64,000 bases of DNA from Acidimicrobiales bacterium. Its GTDB lineage: Bacteria; Actinomycetota; Acidimicrobiia; Acidimicrobiales; RAAP-2. The notes under the pieces were generated by a model, which did no database searches, was not told where the DNA came from, and saw nothing but the letters and a program-made list of their open reading frames with translations. The DNA is taken from NCBI GenBank assembly GCA_017883045.1, contig JADGOJ010000001.1:1-64000 (forward strand), written 5' to 3'. Position 1 is the first letter of the stretch; each line of letters starts with the position of its first letter. A program made the translations under genes and the position numbers. This document shows, in pieces, positions 9,138 to 19,280 of the stretch.

Positions 9138-10502
9138 ATGAACCACCTGAATCGCCAGAAACTGGCCCAGTTGGTGGCGTCTGAGCGGGACCGCTACGAC
9201 GCCGACCACCCCTCCTCCAAGGCCCTGCACGCGAGCGCCAACCACCTCTTCGCTCGGGTCCCCATGACCTGGATGAACAAGTGGCCCGGCGGCTTCCCCC
9301 TCGGCTTCGCGACGGCCCACGGCGCGCTGATCACCGACCTCGACGGCAACGAGTTGATCGACTTCGCCCTGGGTGACACCGGCGCAATGGCCGGCCACTC
9401 GCCCCGACCCCTCGTCGAGGCGATGCAGCGCCGCATCGGCGTCGAGGGCGGCGTGACGACCATGCTGCCCAACGAGGACGCCGAATGGGTGGCCGCCGAG
9501 ATGGCTCGACGCTTCGGCCTGCCGCAGTGGTCGTTCAGCCTGTCGGCCACCGATGCCAACCGGTGGCTGCTGCGCCTCGTGCGCCTCGTGACCAACCGCC
9601 CCAAGATCCTCGTCTTCTCCTACTCGTACCACGGCTCGGTCGACGAGACCTTCGTCGTGGTCGACGGGCAGGGCCGACCGACCTCGCGTCCCGGCAACGT
9701 CGGACCAGCGGTCGATCCGACCACCACGACGCGCGTCGTGGAGTTCAACGACCTCGCCGCGCTCGAGCGCGAGTTGGCCTTCGGAGACGTGGCGGCGGTG
9801 CTGACCGAGCCTGCGCTCACCAACATCGGCATCGTGATGGCCCAGCCCGGCTTCCTCGAGGGCGTGCGAGCGCTCTGCGACGAGACCGGCACCTTGCTGA
9901 TCCTCGACGAAACCCACACGTTCTCCGCCGGACCCGGGGGAGCGACGCGCCGGTTCAATCTGCGCCCCGACGCAATCACCATCGGCAAGTCGCTCGGGGG
10001 TGGCGTGCCGTGCGGGGCGTATGGCCTCAGCCGCGAGCTCGCCGAGCGCGTGCTCGACGCGGTGTCGAAGGGCGCCGACATCGAAGACGTCGGCGGGATC
10101 GGCGGCACCCTCGCCGGCAACGCCATGAGCTTCGCCGCCATGCGCGCTGTCCTTGGACGAGTGCTGACCGACGACGCCTTCGGACCAATGGAGCTGCTGG
10201 CGACGGCGTTCGCCGAGGGTGTGCAGCGTTCGATCGACGCCCGCGGACTCCCGTGGTCGATCAGCCAGCTCGGTGCGCGCTGCGAGTACCGCTTCGCGAA
10301 TCCCGCTCCGACCAACGGCGGTGACTCGCTGCGCAGCGCCGATCCGCTGCTCGAGGACTACCTGCACCTGCACTGCGTGAACCGGGGGGTCCTCCTGACG
10401 CCGTTCCACAACATGGCCCTGATGTGTCCCGCGACGACTCGCGACCACGTGGCGCGCCACCAAGAGGTCTTCGACGACGCGCTCGACGCGCTGTTCGCCT
10501 AA
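9138..10502 (+). CDS. Class III PLP-dependent aminotransferase (glutamate-1-semialdehyde aminomutase-like)
   Basis: ILDETHTF...DAITIGKSLGGGVPCGAYG (PLP lysine region), DLDGNELIDFALGD; substrate not determinable. Confidence 0.85.
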   Translation: MNHLNRQKLAQLVASERDRYDADHPSSKALHASANHLFARVPMTWMNKWPGGFPLGFATAHGALITDLDGNELIDFALGDTGAMAGHSPRPLVEAMQRRIGVEGGVTTMLPNEDAEWVAAEMARRFGLPQWSFSLSATDANRWLLRLVRLVTNRPKILVFSYSYHGSVDETFVVVDGQGRPTSRPGNVGPAVDPTTTTRVVEFNDLAALERELAFGDVAAVLTEPALTNIGIVMAQPGFLEGVRALCDETGTLLILDETHTFSAGPGGATRRFNLRPDAITIGKSLGGGVPCGAYGLSRELAERVLDAVSKGADIEDVGGIGGTLAGNAMSFAAMRAVLGRVLTDDAFGPMELLATAFAEGVQRSIDARGLPWSISQLGARCEYRFANPAPTNGGDSLRSADPLLEDYLHLHCVNRGVLLTPFHNMALMCPATTRDHVARHQEVFDDALDALFA

Positions 10503-10529
10503 GCCCGAGGACCGCTCCGGGCAGGCCCG

Positions 10530-10535
10530 TAGGAT
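10530..10535 (+). promoter_or_regulatory. -10 box TAGGAT, 6 nt before GTG of obgE
   Basis: TAGGAT-ggtgcc-GTG. Confidence 0.55.
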
Positions 10536-10541
10536 GGTGCC

Positions 10542-11909
10542 GTGTCCACCTTCGTCGATTTCGCCCAGCTGCATGCCAAGGCGGGCGACGGCGGGGCGGG
10601 ATGCGTGAGCTTTCGCCGCGAGGCCCACGTGGCCAAGGGCGGTCCCGACGGGGGCGACGGCGGGCGCGGCGGCAGCGTCTGGATCGTCGCGGACAACAAC
10701 CAGGCCTCGCTGCTGGGCTTTCGCGACCACCCGTTTCGCCGGGCCACCGACGGCCAGCACGGCACGTCCAAGCGCCAGCACGGCTCGGGTGGCAAGGACA
10801 CCATCGTCACGGTGCCCGTGGGCACCATCGTCTACAGCCGCGAGGGCGAGCTCCTCGTCGACCTGGGCGGGCCCGGCGACCGCTGGCTCGCCGCCGAGGG
10901 CGGGCTCGGGGGCCAGGGCAACGCGCGGTTCCTGTCGAACAGGCGTCGCGCCCCGGCCTTCGCCGAGCAGGGCGAGAAGGGCCAGGAGGCCTGGTACAAC
11001 CTCGAGCTGAAGCTCCAGGCCGACGTGGCGCTGATCGGATTCCCCAACGTCGGCAAGTCGACGCTGATCTCGCGGGTGTCGGCCGCTCGACCGAAGATCG
11101 CGGACTACCCGTTCACCACGCTCGTGCCCAACCTCGGTGTCGTGCGGGTCGGCGCGCGCTCGGGGCGCCCGGGCGACGCCACCGAGTTCGTCATGGCCGA
11201 CATCCCCGGACTGATCGAGGGAGCCGCCGAAGGGCGCGGGCTCGGTCACGACTTCTTGCGCCACGTCGAGCGCGCCCGCGTGCTCTGCGTGCTGCTCGAC
11301 CTCTCCGAGCTCGCGCCCCTCGAGCCCCAGGCGCAGTTGGACATCCTGCTGCGAGAGCTCGGTGACTACCAGGCCGACCTGCTCGAGCGCCCGCGGGTCA
11401 TCGTCGGGTCCAAGGGCGACGTCGCCGCGCACGAGATGGAGGGCATCCTCGTCATCTCCTCGGTCACCGGCGAGGGCATCGACCAATTGGTCAATCAGCT
11501 CGCCGCACTGGTCGTGCAGGTCCGCAAGGAAGAGGCCGAGAAGATCGAACACGAGATCGTCGTGCACAAGCCCCTGCCCGACGAGATCACGGTCGAGAAG
11601 AGCGGCGCGGGCGAGTGGACCGTGGGCGGTCGGCCCGCGATCCGCGCGGTGCGCTTCCAGGACCTCACCGACGACGAGGCGCTCGCCGAGATCGTGCGGC
11701 GCCTGCGCGCGCTGGGCGTCGATCGGATGCTGACGCGCGCGGGAGTGCGCGATGGCGACATCGTGAACATCGGACCACTCTCGTTCGAGTGGTGGCGTGA
11801 CGAAGTGGGCGCCGGACTCGACCGAGGCGACCACCACCGCGCGACGCGACGCGAGCGGCTCGCGCGACACGGGCGACTCGACCTGGGGGGGAGCGATGAC
11901 GACTCGTAG
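10542..11909 (+). CDS. obgE: GTPase ObgE/CgtA
   Basis: Glycine-rich Obg fold (KAGDGGAGCVSFRREAHVAKGGPDGGDGGRGGSVW), G1 GFPNVGKST, DIPGLIEGAAEGRGLGHDFLRH, OCT-like C-terminus. Confidence 0.97.
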   Translation: MSTFVDFAQLHAKAGDGGAGCVSFRREAHVAKGGPDGGDGGRGGSVWIVADNNQASLLGFRDHPFRRATDGQHGTSKRQHGSGGKDTIVTVPVGTIVYSREGELLVDLGGPGDRWLAAEGGLGGQGNARFLSNRRRAPAFAEQGEKGQEAWYNLELKLQADVALIGFPNVGKSTLISRVSAARPKIADYPFTTLVPNLGVVRVGARSGRPGDATEFVMADIPGLIEGAAEGRGLGHDFLRHVERARVLCVLLDLSELAPLEPQAQLDILLRELGDYQADLLERPRVIVGSKGDVAAHEMEGILVISSVTGEGIDQLVNQLAALVVQVRKEEAEKIEHEIVVHKPLPDEITVEKSGAGEWTVGGRPAIRAVRFQDLTDDEALAEIVRRLRALGVDRMLTRAGVRDGDIVNIGPLSFEWWRDEVGAGLDRGDHHRATRRERLARHGRLDLGGSDDDS

Positions 11910-12966
11910 CGTCGTGGTGAAGATCGGCACCTCGTCGGTCACCGACGACACCGGCGGCGTCGCCTACGGCGTGCTCGTGAACATCGCGCTGGACGTGGTG
12001 GACCTGCGCTTGCAGGGCTGGAACGTCGTCGTCGTGACCTCGGGCGCCATCACCGCCGGCTGGGCCGAGGTGGGCAAGGGCCGACCCCGTCCGACCGACA
12101 GCGTCAAGCTGCAGGCGGTCTCGGCGGTGGGGCAGCCGCTGTTGATGCACGCGTGGCGCAACGCCTTCGCCGAAGTGGGCGCGGCCGTGGGACAGGTGCT
12201 GCTCGCTCCGCTCGACTTCTCGCACCGCGGCCAGTACCTCCACGCTCGCGGCACCCTCGAGGCGCTCCAGAGCCTCGACGTCGTGCCGATCGTGAACGAG
12301 AACGACGCCGTCGCCGACGAGGAGATCCGCTTCGGCGACAACGACCGGCTGGCCGCGTTGGTGGCGAACCTGGTCGGGGCTTCGCACCTCGTGCTCTTGA
12401 CCGATACCGAAGGGCTGTTGACCGCCGACCCGCGCCTCGACCCCTCGGCGACCTTGATCGAGGAGGTCACCGCCTTGGACACCGACCTGGTCGAGATCGC
12501 CGGGGCGAGCCGGTCGGGTGTGGGCAGCGGGGGCATGGCCTCGAAGCTGGCGGCCGCGCGCATGGCCTCCTGGTCGGGCATCACCACGGTAATCGCGCCG
12601 GCCCACGCTCACAACGCCCTGCGACACGCCCTGAGCGGCGCCGCCGGCTTCGGCACGACCTTCCACCCACGCCCCGAGCGGCTCTCGGCGCGCAAGTCGT
12701 GGATCGCCTTCGCGGTGGCGAGCCACGGGTCGCTGCACATCAACCAGGGCGCGCTGCAGGCCCTCGAGAACCACGGGCGCAGCCTGTTGCGCGTGGGTGT
12801 CGAGTCCCACGACGGCGCGTTCGCCGAGGGCGACGCCGTCGACATCAAGGGGCCAGACGGCCAGATCGTCGCCAAGGGTCTGGTGCGGGTCAGCGCCGAG
12901 GCGTTCAGGGACGGCGACGACGTCGTCGTCCACCGCGACGACCTCGTGCTGCTTCGTCGGGTCTAG
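11896..12966 (+). CDS. proB: Glutamate 5-kinase
   Basis: MTTRSVVVKIGTSSVTDD, VVVVTSGAITAGW, NENDAVADEEIRFGDNDRLAALVA, GGMASKLAAARMA; C-terminal PUA-like region; overlaps obgE end by 14 nt. Confidence 0.94.
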   Translation: MTTRSVVVKIGTSSVTDDTGGVAYGVLVNIALDVVDLRLQGWNVVVVTSGAITAGWAEVGKGRPRPTDSVKLQAVSAVGQPLLMHAWRNAFAEVGAAVGQVLLAPLDFSHRGQYLHARGTLEALQSLDVVPIVNENDAVADEEIRFGDNDRLAALVANLVGASHLVLLTDTEGLLTADPRLDPSATLIEEVTALDTDLVEIAGASRSGVGSGGMASKLAAARMASWSGITTVIAPAHAHNALRHALSGAAGFGTTFHPRPERLSARKSWIAFAVASHGSLHINQGALQALENHGRSLLRVGVESHDGAFAEGDAVDIKGPDGQIVAKGLVRVSAEAFRDGDDVVVHRDDLVLLRRV

Positions 12967-12977
12967 GCGCTCTCCGT

Positions 12978-12983
12978 TAGCCT
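12978..12983 (+). promoter_or_regulatory. -10 box TAGCCT, 6 nt before ATG of proA
   Basis: TAGCCT-gtagtg-ATG. Confidence 0.5.
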
Positions 12984-12989
12984 GTAGTG

Positions 12990-14225
12990 ATGACGACGAG
13001 CGCATTGGCGCAACAGGGCCACGCCGTTCGCGACGCCGCCGTCGCGCTGGCCCAGGCGAGCGACGACCAGCGCCGCGCGGTGCTGCGCCACGTCGCCGAC
13101 CGCCTCGAACAGACGACCGACGAGCTGCTCGCCATCAACGCCAGAGAGCTCGACGCCTACCGAGAGTCCGGCGCGGGCCGCGACCGGCTGCTGCTGACCG
13201 AGGCCCGTGTCGCGTCGATGGCGAGTGCGCTGCGCGAGATCGCCGACGCCCCCGACCCGCTGTTCGAGACGCTCGACGCGAGCACGCGGCCCAACGGACT
13301 GCGCATCGAGCGACTGCGAGTGCCGCTCGGGGTGATCGGCGTCGTCTACGAGAACCGCCCGAACGTCACGAGCGACGTGGCCGGGCTCTGCATCCGCAGT
13401 GGCAACGCGGCCTACCTGCGCGGATCGTCAACGGCGCTGTCGACCAATCGGTTCATCGTCTCTCTGTGGCACGAGGCGCTCGAGAAGGAGGGTCTGCCGT
13501 CGGCTGCGGTCTCCCTGGTCGAGGACACGTCGCACGAGACCGCGACGGCCTTCATGCAGATGACCGACGTGCTCGACTGCCTCATCCCTCGCGGAGGCCC
13601 CAGCCTGATCGCCGCGATGCGCGAGCACGCCCGGGTTCCCTACGTGCTCGACGGCGACGGCAACTGCCACATCTACGTCGACGAGTCGGCCGACCTCGAC
13701 CAGGCGGTAAGGATCGTGCGCAACGCCAAGGTGTCACGTCCGGGGGTGTGCAACGCCGCCGAGACGGTGCTCGTGCATCGAAAGGTCGCCGAGCGCTTCC
13801 TGCCCGCCCTCGCCGGCGCGATGCCCGAGGTCGAACTGCGCGGCGACGGCGCCACGCGCGAGCTGCTGCCCGGCGCCACACCCGCCACCGAGGAGGACTA
13901 CGGGCGCGAGTACCTCGACCTGATCCTGGCCGTGAGGGTCGTCGACTCGCTCGACGAGGCGATCGCGCACGTGGCGCGCTACGGCACCGGCCACAGCGAG
14001 GCGATCGTCACGGAGAACCTCGACAACGCCGAGCAGTGGGTGAAGCGCGTCGACGCCGCCGCCGTGCTCGTGAACGCCTCGACCCGGTTCATCGACGGTG
14101 GCGAGCTGGGACTCGGCGGCGAGGTCGGCATCTCGACCCAGAAGCTGCACGCGCGAGGGCCCATGGGCCTGCGCGAGCTGACCTGCCTGAAGTGGGTCGT
14201 ACGAGGAGAGGGACAGATTCGATGA
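12990..14225 (+). CDS. proA: Gamma-glutamyl phosphate reductase
   Basis: VPLGVIGVVYENRPNVTSDVAGLCIRSGNA, LIPRGGPSLI, RPGVCNAAET. ATG 12990 preferred over GTG 12987 because TAGCCT lies exactly 6 nt upstream. Confidence 0.95.
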   Translation: MTTSALAQQGHAVRDAAVALAQASDDQRRAVLRHVADRLEQTTDELLAINARELDAYRESGAGRDRLLLTEARVASMASALREIADAPDPLFETLDASTRPNGLRIERLRVPLGVIGVVYENRPNVTSDVAGLCIRSGNAAYLRGSSTALSTNRFIVSLWHEALEKEGLPSAAVSLVEDTSHETATAFMQMTDVLDCLIPRGGPSLIAAMREHARVPYVLDGDGNCHIYVDESADLDQAVRIVRNAKVSRPGVCNAAETVLVHRKVAERFLPALAGAMPEVELRGDGATRELLPGATPATEEDYGREYLDLILAVRVVDSLDEAIAHVARYGTGHSEAIVTENLDNAEQWVKRVDAAAVLVNASTRFIDGGELGLGGEVGISTQKLHARGPMGLRELTCLKWVVRGEGQIR

Positions 14226-15169
14226 CCGCACTGGACCCACGCGAAGAGCTCGCCCGGCGACTGGGGCTCGCCGAGGTGCCCAAGGTGCGCTTCGAGTCGC
14301 CCGACGACGTGCGCCAGCGCCTCGCCGACAACGACTACCTGAGCGACGACGCCATCGCGTCGGTCACGTACCTCGCGGACCGGCTCGCCAAGCCCGTGCT
14401 CGTCGAGGGGCCGGCGGGCACCGGCAAGACGGCCCTCGCCAGGGCCGTCGCCGACTCGATCGGGGCCCGTCTGATCCGCCTGCAGTGCTACGAGGGACTC
14501 GACGACTCCAAGGCCCTCTACGAGTGGAACTACCGCAAGCAACTACTGCGGATCCAGGCCGGACGCCCCGAAGGCGAGGGCACCGAGGACTGGGGGCACC
14601 TCGAGGAGGACATCTTCGGCGAGGAGTTCCTGCTGACGCGTCCGCTGCTCGAGGCGATCTCGGCGACCGACCCGGTCGTGCTCTTGATCGACGAGGTCGA
14701 CCGCGTCGAGCTCGAGACCGAGGCGCTGCTGCTCGAGGTCCTCTCGGAGTATCAGGTCTCGATCCCCGAGCTGGGCACCGTGAAGGCCAAGCAGATCCCG
14801 ATGGTCTTCCTGACGTCGAACAACACCCGTGAGCTCTCCGAGGCGTTGAAGCGGCGCTGCCTCTACCTCTACATCGGCTACCCGAGCGTCGAGCGCGAGC
14901 GCGACATCATCCTCTCGCGCGTGCCCGGCATCTCGACGGCCCTGGCCGAGCAGATCGCCCAGGTCGTGCGGAGCCTGCGTACGCTCGACCTGAAGAAGGC
15001 GCCCTCGGTGTCCGAGACCCTCGACTGGGCGCGGACCCTCGTGGTGCTCGGGCGCAAGGAGATCGGCGACCAGGACGCCGCGGCTACGCTGCACATCTTG
15101 CTGAAGTACCAGTCCGACATTGAGCGAGCCACCAAAGAACTCCTCGGTCGCTCGAAGCCGCTTGCTTAA
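14222..15169 (+). CDS. MoxR-family AAA+ ATPase
   Basis: Walker A VEGPAGTGKTALARAVA, Walker B VVLLIDEVDRVELE, TSNNTRELSEALKRRCLYLYI; ATG overlaps proA stop. Confidence 0.88.
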   Translation: MTALDPREELARRLGLAEVPKVRFESPDDVRQRLADNDYLSDDAIASVTYLADRLAKPVLVEGPAGTGKTALARAVADSIGARLIRLQCYEGLDDSKALYEWNYRKQLLRIQAGRPEGEGTEDWGHLEEDIFGEEFLLTRPLLEAISATDPVVLLIDEVDRVELETEALLLEVLSEYQVSIPELGTVKAKQIPMVFLTSNNTRELSEALKRRCLYLYIGYPSVERERDIILSRVPGISTALAEQIAQVVRSLRTLDLKKAPSVSETLDWARTLVVLGRKEIGDQDAAATLHILLKYQSDIERATKELLGRSKPLA

Positions 15170-16598
15170 CCTGCTCGGCGACTTCATCGGCGAGCTGCGC
15201 TCGGCCGGGATCCCGATCTCGATGAGCGAGCACGTGGACGCCGCGCGCGCCATGGAGGTGATCGACCTCGGCGACCGGGCGATGGTCAAGAGCTCGCTCG
15301 CGGCGACCCTCGTGAAGGACGGCGACCATCTGCCGGTCTTCAACACCGCCTTCGAGGTCTTCTTCTCGACGCGCTCGTGGCAGAACGCCGAGCAGTTCAT
15401 GGGCGAGGGCGACGAGGACGAGCAACTGACCCGCGAAGGGGGAGCGGGCGCGAGCGGGCCGGGCCAGTCGCGCGGCGAGGGCGGCGGCTCGTCGTCGTCG
15501 CTGAGCGCCCAAGAGCTGGCCGACCTGCTCTTTCGCGCCCTGCGCGACGGCGACCTCGGCGCGCTGCGCCACGCGGCGAGCGAATCGGTGACCCGCTACG
15601 CCGGGATGGAGCCGGGCCGCCCGGTGGGTGGCACGTACTACCTCTACCGGACGCTGCGGAACCTGGACCTGGAGAACCTCGAACGCCGGCTCACCACGGG
15701 CCCTCAAGGCGAGGGCGACGACCAGCTCGCCCAGCGCCTGGCGCGCGAGGAGGCCCACGCGCGCATCGAGCACTTGAAGGCTGAGATCGAACGGGTCATC
15801 CGCGAACGGCTCGTCGAGGACCGCGGGGCCGAGGCGCTCGCCAAGTCCGTGCGCAAGCCCCTGCCCGAGGACATCGACGTGATGCACGCCAACCGCGACG
15901 AGATGGCCCAGCTCGAGCGAGCCCTTCGTCCACTCAGCCGCAAGCTGGCGACCCGCCTCGCGCGCCGCCGCCGGCGCCGGCGCCGCGGCCCGGTGGACCT
16001 GCGCCACACCGTGCGCCGGAGCCTCTCGACGGGCGGCGTGCCGATCGACCTGCGCTTCAAGCCGCCCCACCCCGCCAAGCCCGAGATCTTCGTGATCGCC
16101 GACGTCTCGGGTTCGGTCGCGTCCTTCGCGCGCTTCACGCTGCACCTGGTGCACGCCATCAGCTCGCAGTTCTCCAAGGTCCGCAGCTTCGTCTTCGTCG
16201 ACGGCCTCGACGAGGTCACCCGGCTCTTCGACGGGGTCGACGACCCCGCCGAGGCGGTCGCGCGCATCAACGCCGAGGCCGACGTGATCGCCTTCGACGG
16301 CCACTCCGACTACGGCCGGGCGCTGCTGACCTTCCACGAGCGCTTCGCCAAGGACATCACCCGGCGCTCGACGGTGCTGATCCTGGGCGACGCGCGCAAC
16401 AACTACCACCAGGCCCACGCCGAGATCATCGCCGACCTGCACTACCGCGCCAAGTCCGTGTACTGGCTGAACCCCGAGCCCACCGCCTACTGGAACAGCG
16501 GCGACTCGATCATCAACCAGTACGCGCCCTACTGCGAGCGGGTGATCGAGTGTCGGACCCTGCGCCAGCTCGAGGCCTTCGTCGGAGAACTGGAGTGA
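15120..16598 (+). CDS. VWA domain-containing CoxE-like protein
   Basis: MIDAS motif FVIADVSGSVASFARFTLHLVHAI; immediately downstream of and overlapping the MoxR ATPase; TTG start assumed. Confidence 0.82.
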   Translation: MSEPPKNSSVARSRLLNLLGDFIGELRSAGIPISMSEHVDAARAMEVIDLGDRAMVKSSLAATLVKDGDHLPVFNTAFEVFFSTRSWQNAEQFMGEGDEDEQLTREGGAGASGPGQSRGEGGGSSSSLSAQELADLLFRALRDGDLGALRHAASESVTRYAGMEPGRPVGGTYYLYRTLRNLDLENLERRLTTGPQGEGDDQLAQRLAREEAHARIEHLKAEIERVIRERLVEDRGAEALAKSVRKPLPEDIDVMHANRDEMAQLERALRPLSRKLATRLARRRRRRRRGPVDLRHTVRRSLSTGGVPIDLRFKPPHPAKPEIFVIADVSGSVASFARFTLHLVHAISSQFSKVRSFVFVDGLDEVTRLFDGVDDPAEAVARINAEADVIAFDGHSDYGRALLTFHERFAKDITRRSTVLILGDARNNYHQAHAEIIADLHYRAKSVYWLNPEPTAYWNSGDSIINQYAPYCERVIECRTLRQLEAFVGELE

Positions 16599-17281
16599 GC
16601 GAGGACCAGCGACTGCCGCCCGTGGGATTCCGTCAACGCGGTCCGGCGCCGAGCGGGACGAGGTTGCTCATGATCCGCCACGGCGAGAGCCGCGCGAACG
16701 CCGAGGGACTCGCCGGGGGCCACCTCGGTGACGGGGGGCTGACCGACCTCGGACGTCGCCAGGCGCGGGCCCTGCGTGATCGCCTGGTGATGAGCCGCGA
16801 GCTCGAGGGCGCGAGCGCGTTCTACACCTCCACCTTGCCCCGCGCCATCGAGACCGCGCGGATCGTGCGTGCGGCGGTGCCGGCGCACCTCGAGCCGGTG
16901 GCCGACGAGACGCTGTGCGAGATCAGCGTGGGCGAGGGCGACGGGCTGACCTGGGCCGCGCTCGTCGAACGGTTCGGTTCGCCGGACTGGGAGCGCGACC
17001 CCCACGAGATCACCGCGCCGGGCGGCGAGTCGCTCATCGACTTCTTCGAGCGCTGCCGCGCGGCCATCGAGCGCCTCGTCGAGCGCCACCCCGGCGAGCT
17101 GGTGGTGCTCGTCGTGCACGGCGGGGTGATCGAGCAGGCGATGAAGATCTACCAGGGACTGGCCGGCCACGTGCGGCTGCGGCCGCGGATCGAGAACTGC
17201 TCGATGACCGAGATCGAGTTCAACGGCGAACGCCGTCGACTGCTGCGCTACAACGACCGCGCGCCGTTGGCGCCCGAGTAG
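16595..17281 (+). CDS. Histidine phosphatase superfamily protein
   Basis: [52 protein letters not shown] overlap with upstream stop. Confidence 0.88.
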   Translation: MSEDQRLPPVGFRQRGPAPSGTRLLMIRHGESRANAEGLAGGHLGDGGLTDLGRRQARALRDRLVMSRELEGASAFYTSTLPRAIETARIVRAAVPAHLEPVADETLCEISVGEGDGLTWAALVERFGSPDWERDPHEITAPGGESLIDFFERCRAAIERLVERHPGELVVLVVHGGVIEQAMKIYQGLAGHVRLRPRIENCSMTEIEFNGERRRLLRYNDRAPLAPE

Positions 17282-18630
17282 CGCTGCAGGAACTCCGCGA
17301 CGTGGAACGCCATGTCCAGGCTCTGGGTGGCGTTGAGCCGGGGGTCGCAGATCGAGGTGTAGTTGAGGTCCAGGTCGCCCTCGGCGAGCCGTGAGCCTCC
17401 GCCCAGGCACTCGGTGACGTTGTCGCCGGTCAGCTCGATGTGCAGGCCGCCCGGCCAGGTGCCGAGGCCCTGGTGGATATCGAAGAACTGGGCGGTCTCG
17501 GAGAGCACGTCGTCGAATCGGCGCGTCTTCTGGCCCCCCGACGCCACGAAGGTGTTGCCGTGCATCGGGTCGCACGCCCACACGACGTTGGCCCCCTCGT
17601 CGCTCAGCGCCTGGACGAGGGTCGGCAGCTTGTCGGCGATGCGGTCGTGGCCCATGCGCGCGATCAGCGTCAGCCGCCCCGCGACGTTGTGGGGGTTCAG
17701 CGCGTTGACCAGCGCCACCAGCTCGCCGACGCCCATGCTCGGGCCGACCTTCAGGCCCACCGGATTGGCGACGCCGCGCAGGAACTCGACGTGGGCGCCG
17801 TCGATCTGGCGGGTGCGGTCGCCGATCCACAGCATGTGCGCCGAGCAGTCGTACCAGTCGCCGCTCAGCGAGTCGCGGCGCGTCAGCGCCTGCTCGTAGG
17901 GCAAGATGAGCGACTCGTGGCTGGTGTAGAAGTCGACGGCCTGCAGCGCGTTGTCGTCGTGCAGGTCGATGCCGCAGGCCTTCATGAACTGCAGGGCGCG
18001 CTCGATCTCGTCGGCGACGACCTCGTAGCGCTTGCCCTCGAGCGAGTTGGCGACGAACTCCTGGTTCCAGGCGTGGACCCGCGACAGCGCGGCGAAGCCG
18101 CCGGTCGTGAAGGCGCGCAGCAGGTTCAGCGTCGCCACGCTCTGGTGATAGGCGGCGAGCATGCGCTCGGGGTTGGGGCGGCGCGCGTCGGCGTCGAACT
18201 CCTCGTCGTTGACGATGTGCCCGCGGAACGAGTCGAGACGCACGCCATCGCGCTCTTCGAACTCGTCCGAGCGGGGCTTGGCGAACTGCCCGGCGATGCG
18301 TCCGACCTTGATCACCGGCACGCCGGCCGCGTAGGTCAGCGCCACGGCCATCTGCAAGATGACCTTCAGCTTGTCGCGGATCGAGTCGGCCGAGCCCTCG
18401 TGGAAGGACTCGGCGCAGTCACCGGCCTGCAAGAGGAAGGCCTTGCCCTGGGCGACCAGCGCGAGGTGCTCTTGGAGTCGTCGGGCCTCGCCGGCGAAGA
18501 CGAGGGGTGGCTTGGTCGCCAGTTCGGCCTCGACGCGGCTCAGGTGCTCGAGGTCCGGCCACGTCGGGCTCTGGGCGGCGTGGCGCGCGCGCCACGAACT
18601 CGGAGTCCAGTCGAGTGCGGTCGATTCCAT
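17248..18630 (-). CDS. Class II 3-deoxy-7-phosphoheptulonate synthase
   Basis: [81 protein letters not shown] 18630 preferred: TACGCT is 6 nt upstream. Confidence 0.95.
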   Translation of the reverse strand: MESTALDWTPSSWRARHAAQSPTWPDLEHLSRVEAELATKPPLVFAGEARRLQEHLALVAQGKAFLLQAGDCAESFHEGSADSIRDKLKVILQMAVALTYAAGVPVIKVGRIAGQFAKPRSDEFEERDGVRLDSFRGHIVNDEEFDADARRPNPERMLAAYHQSVATLNLLRAFTTGGFAALSRVHAWNQEFVANSLEGKRYEVVADEIERALQFMKACGIDLHDDNALQAVDFYTSHESLILPYEQALTRRDSLSGDWYDCSAHMLWIGDRTRQIDGAHVEFLRGVANPVGLKVGPSMGVGELVALVNALNPHNVAGRLTLIARMGHDRIADKLPTLVQALSDEGANVVWACDPMHGNTFVASGGQKTRRFDDVLSETAQFFDIHQGLGTWPGGLHIELTGDNVTECLGGGSRLAEGDLDLNYTSICDPRLNATQSLDMAFHVAEFLQRYSGANGARSL

Positions 18631-18636
18631 CATCCA

Positions 18637-18642
18637 AGCGTA
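18637..18642 (-). promoter_or_regulatory. -10 box TACGCT, 6 nt before ATG of DAHP synthase
   Basis: Minus strand TACGCT-tggatg-ATG. Confidence 0.5.
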
Positions 18643-18674
18643 GGGGCTGGGCCGGTGGGCGGGCAATCGCAGCC

Positions 18675-18680
18675 TAGGCT
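18675..18680 (+). promoter_or_regulatory. -10 box TAGGCT, 6 nt before GTG of nadD
   Basis: TAGGCT-gcatcc-GTG. Confidence 0.55.
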
Positions 18681-18686
18681 GCATCC

Positions 18687-19280
18687 GTGAAAGTACGGCG
18701 CTGCGGTCTCTTTGGGGGGACCTTCGACCCGCCTCACTTCGGCCACGTCGCCGCACTGCGCGCCGCCGCCGCGACGTCACGGTTCGATCGCATCGAGGTC
18801 ACCGTCGCCGGCGACCCCTACCTGAAGAGCGCCGCGGGCGCGATTCGTCCGGCCGCCGTGCGCCTCGCGATGGCGCGCGCGGCGTTCGCCGACCTGCCCC
18901 TGGTCGTGGTCTCGGACCGCGAGATCGTGCGCGAGGGCCCGTCGTACACGATCGACACGGTCGGGGAGCTGTTGGAGGAGGCCGACGAGGTGGACCTGAT
19001 CGTCGGGGCCGACCTGGCGGTCCAGCTCGACAATTGGCACGACGCCTCGACACTGCGCACGCTCGTGCGTGTCGGCGTCGTGCCGCGCCCAGGGTCGGTG
19101 ACGGTCGTGCCCGAGGGCTGGTCCAGCTACGAGATCCCCATGGAACCGGTGGACCTGTCGAGTTCGTTCATCCGCGACATCGACCTCTCGTCGGACGATC
19201 TGAAGAAATTCCTGCCTGAACTGGTAATTCCGCTCTACCTGGGCGCCCGAGGCTACAGTCGACACAATGGCAGTTCGTAG
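18687..19280 (+). CDS. nadD: Nicotinate-nucleotide adenylyltransferase
   Basis: [31 protein letters not shown]; followed by rsfS. Confidence 0.93.
   Translation: MKVRRCGLFGGTFDPPHFGHVAALRAAAATSRFDRIEVTVAGDPYLKSAAGAIRPAAVRLAMARAAFADLPLVVVSDREIVREGPSYTIDTVGELLEEADEVDLIVGADLAVQLDNWHDASTLRTLVRVGVVPRPGSVTVVPEGWSSYEIPMEPVDLSSSFIRDIDLSSDDLKKFLPELVIPLYLGARGYSRHNGSS

Noticed and set aside
9021-11951. 976-aa minus-strand ORF opposite the aminotransferase and obgE
   Set aside because: Spans two well-supported plus-strand genes and their intergenic region; composition typical of antisense open frames in high-GC DNA.
13000-15169. 790-aa ORF start at 12797 for the MoxR gene
   Set aside because: Upstream part is an Arg/Ala-rich frame overlapping proA; the MoxR domain begins at ATG 14222, which overlaps the proA stop.
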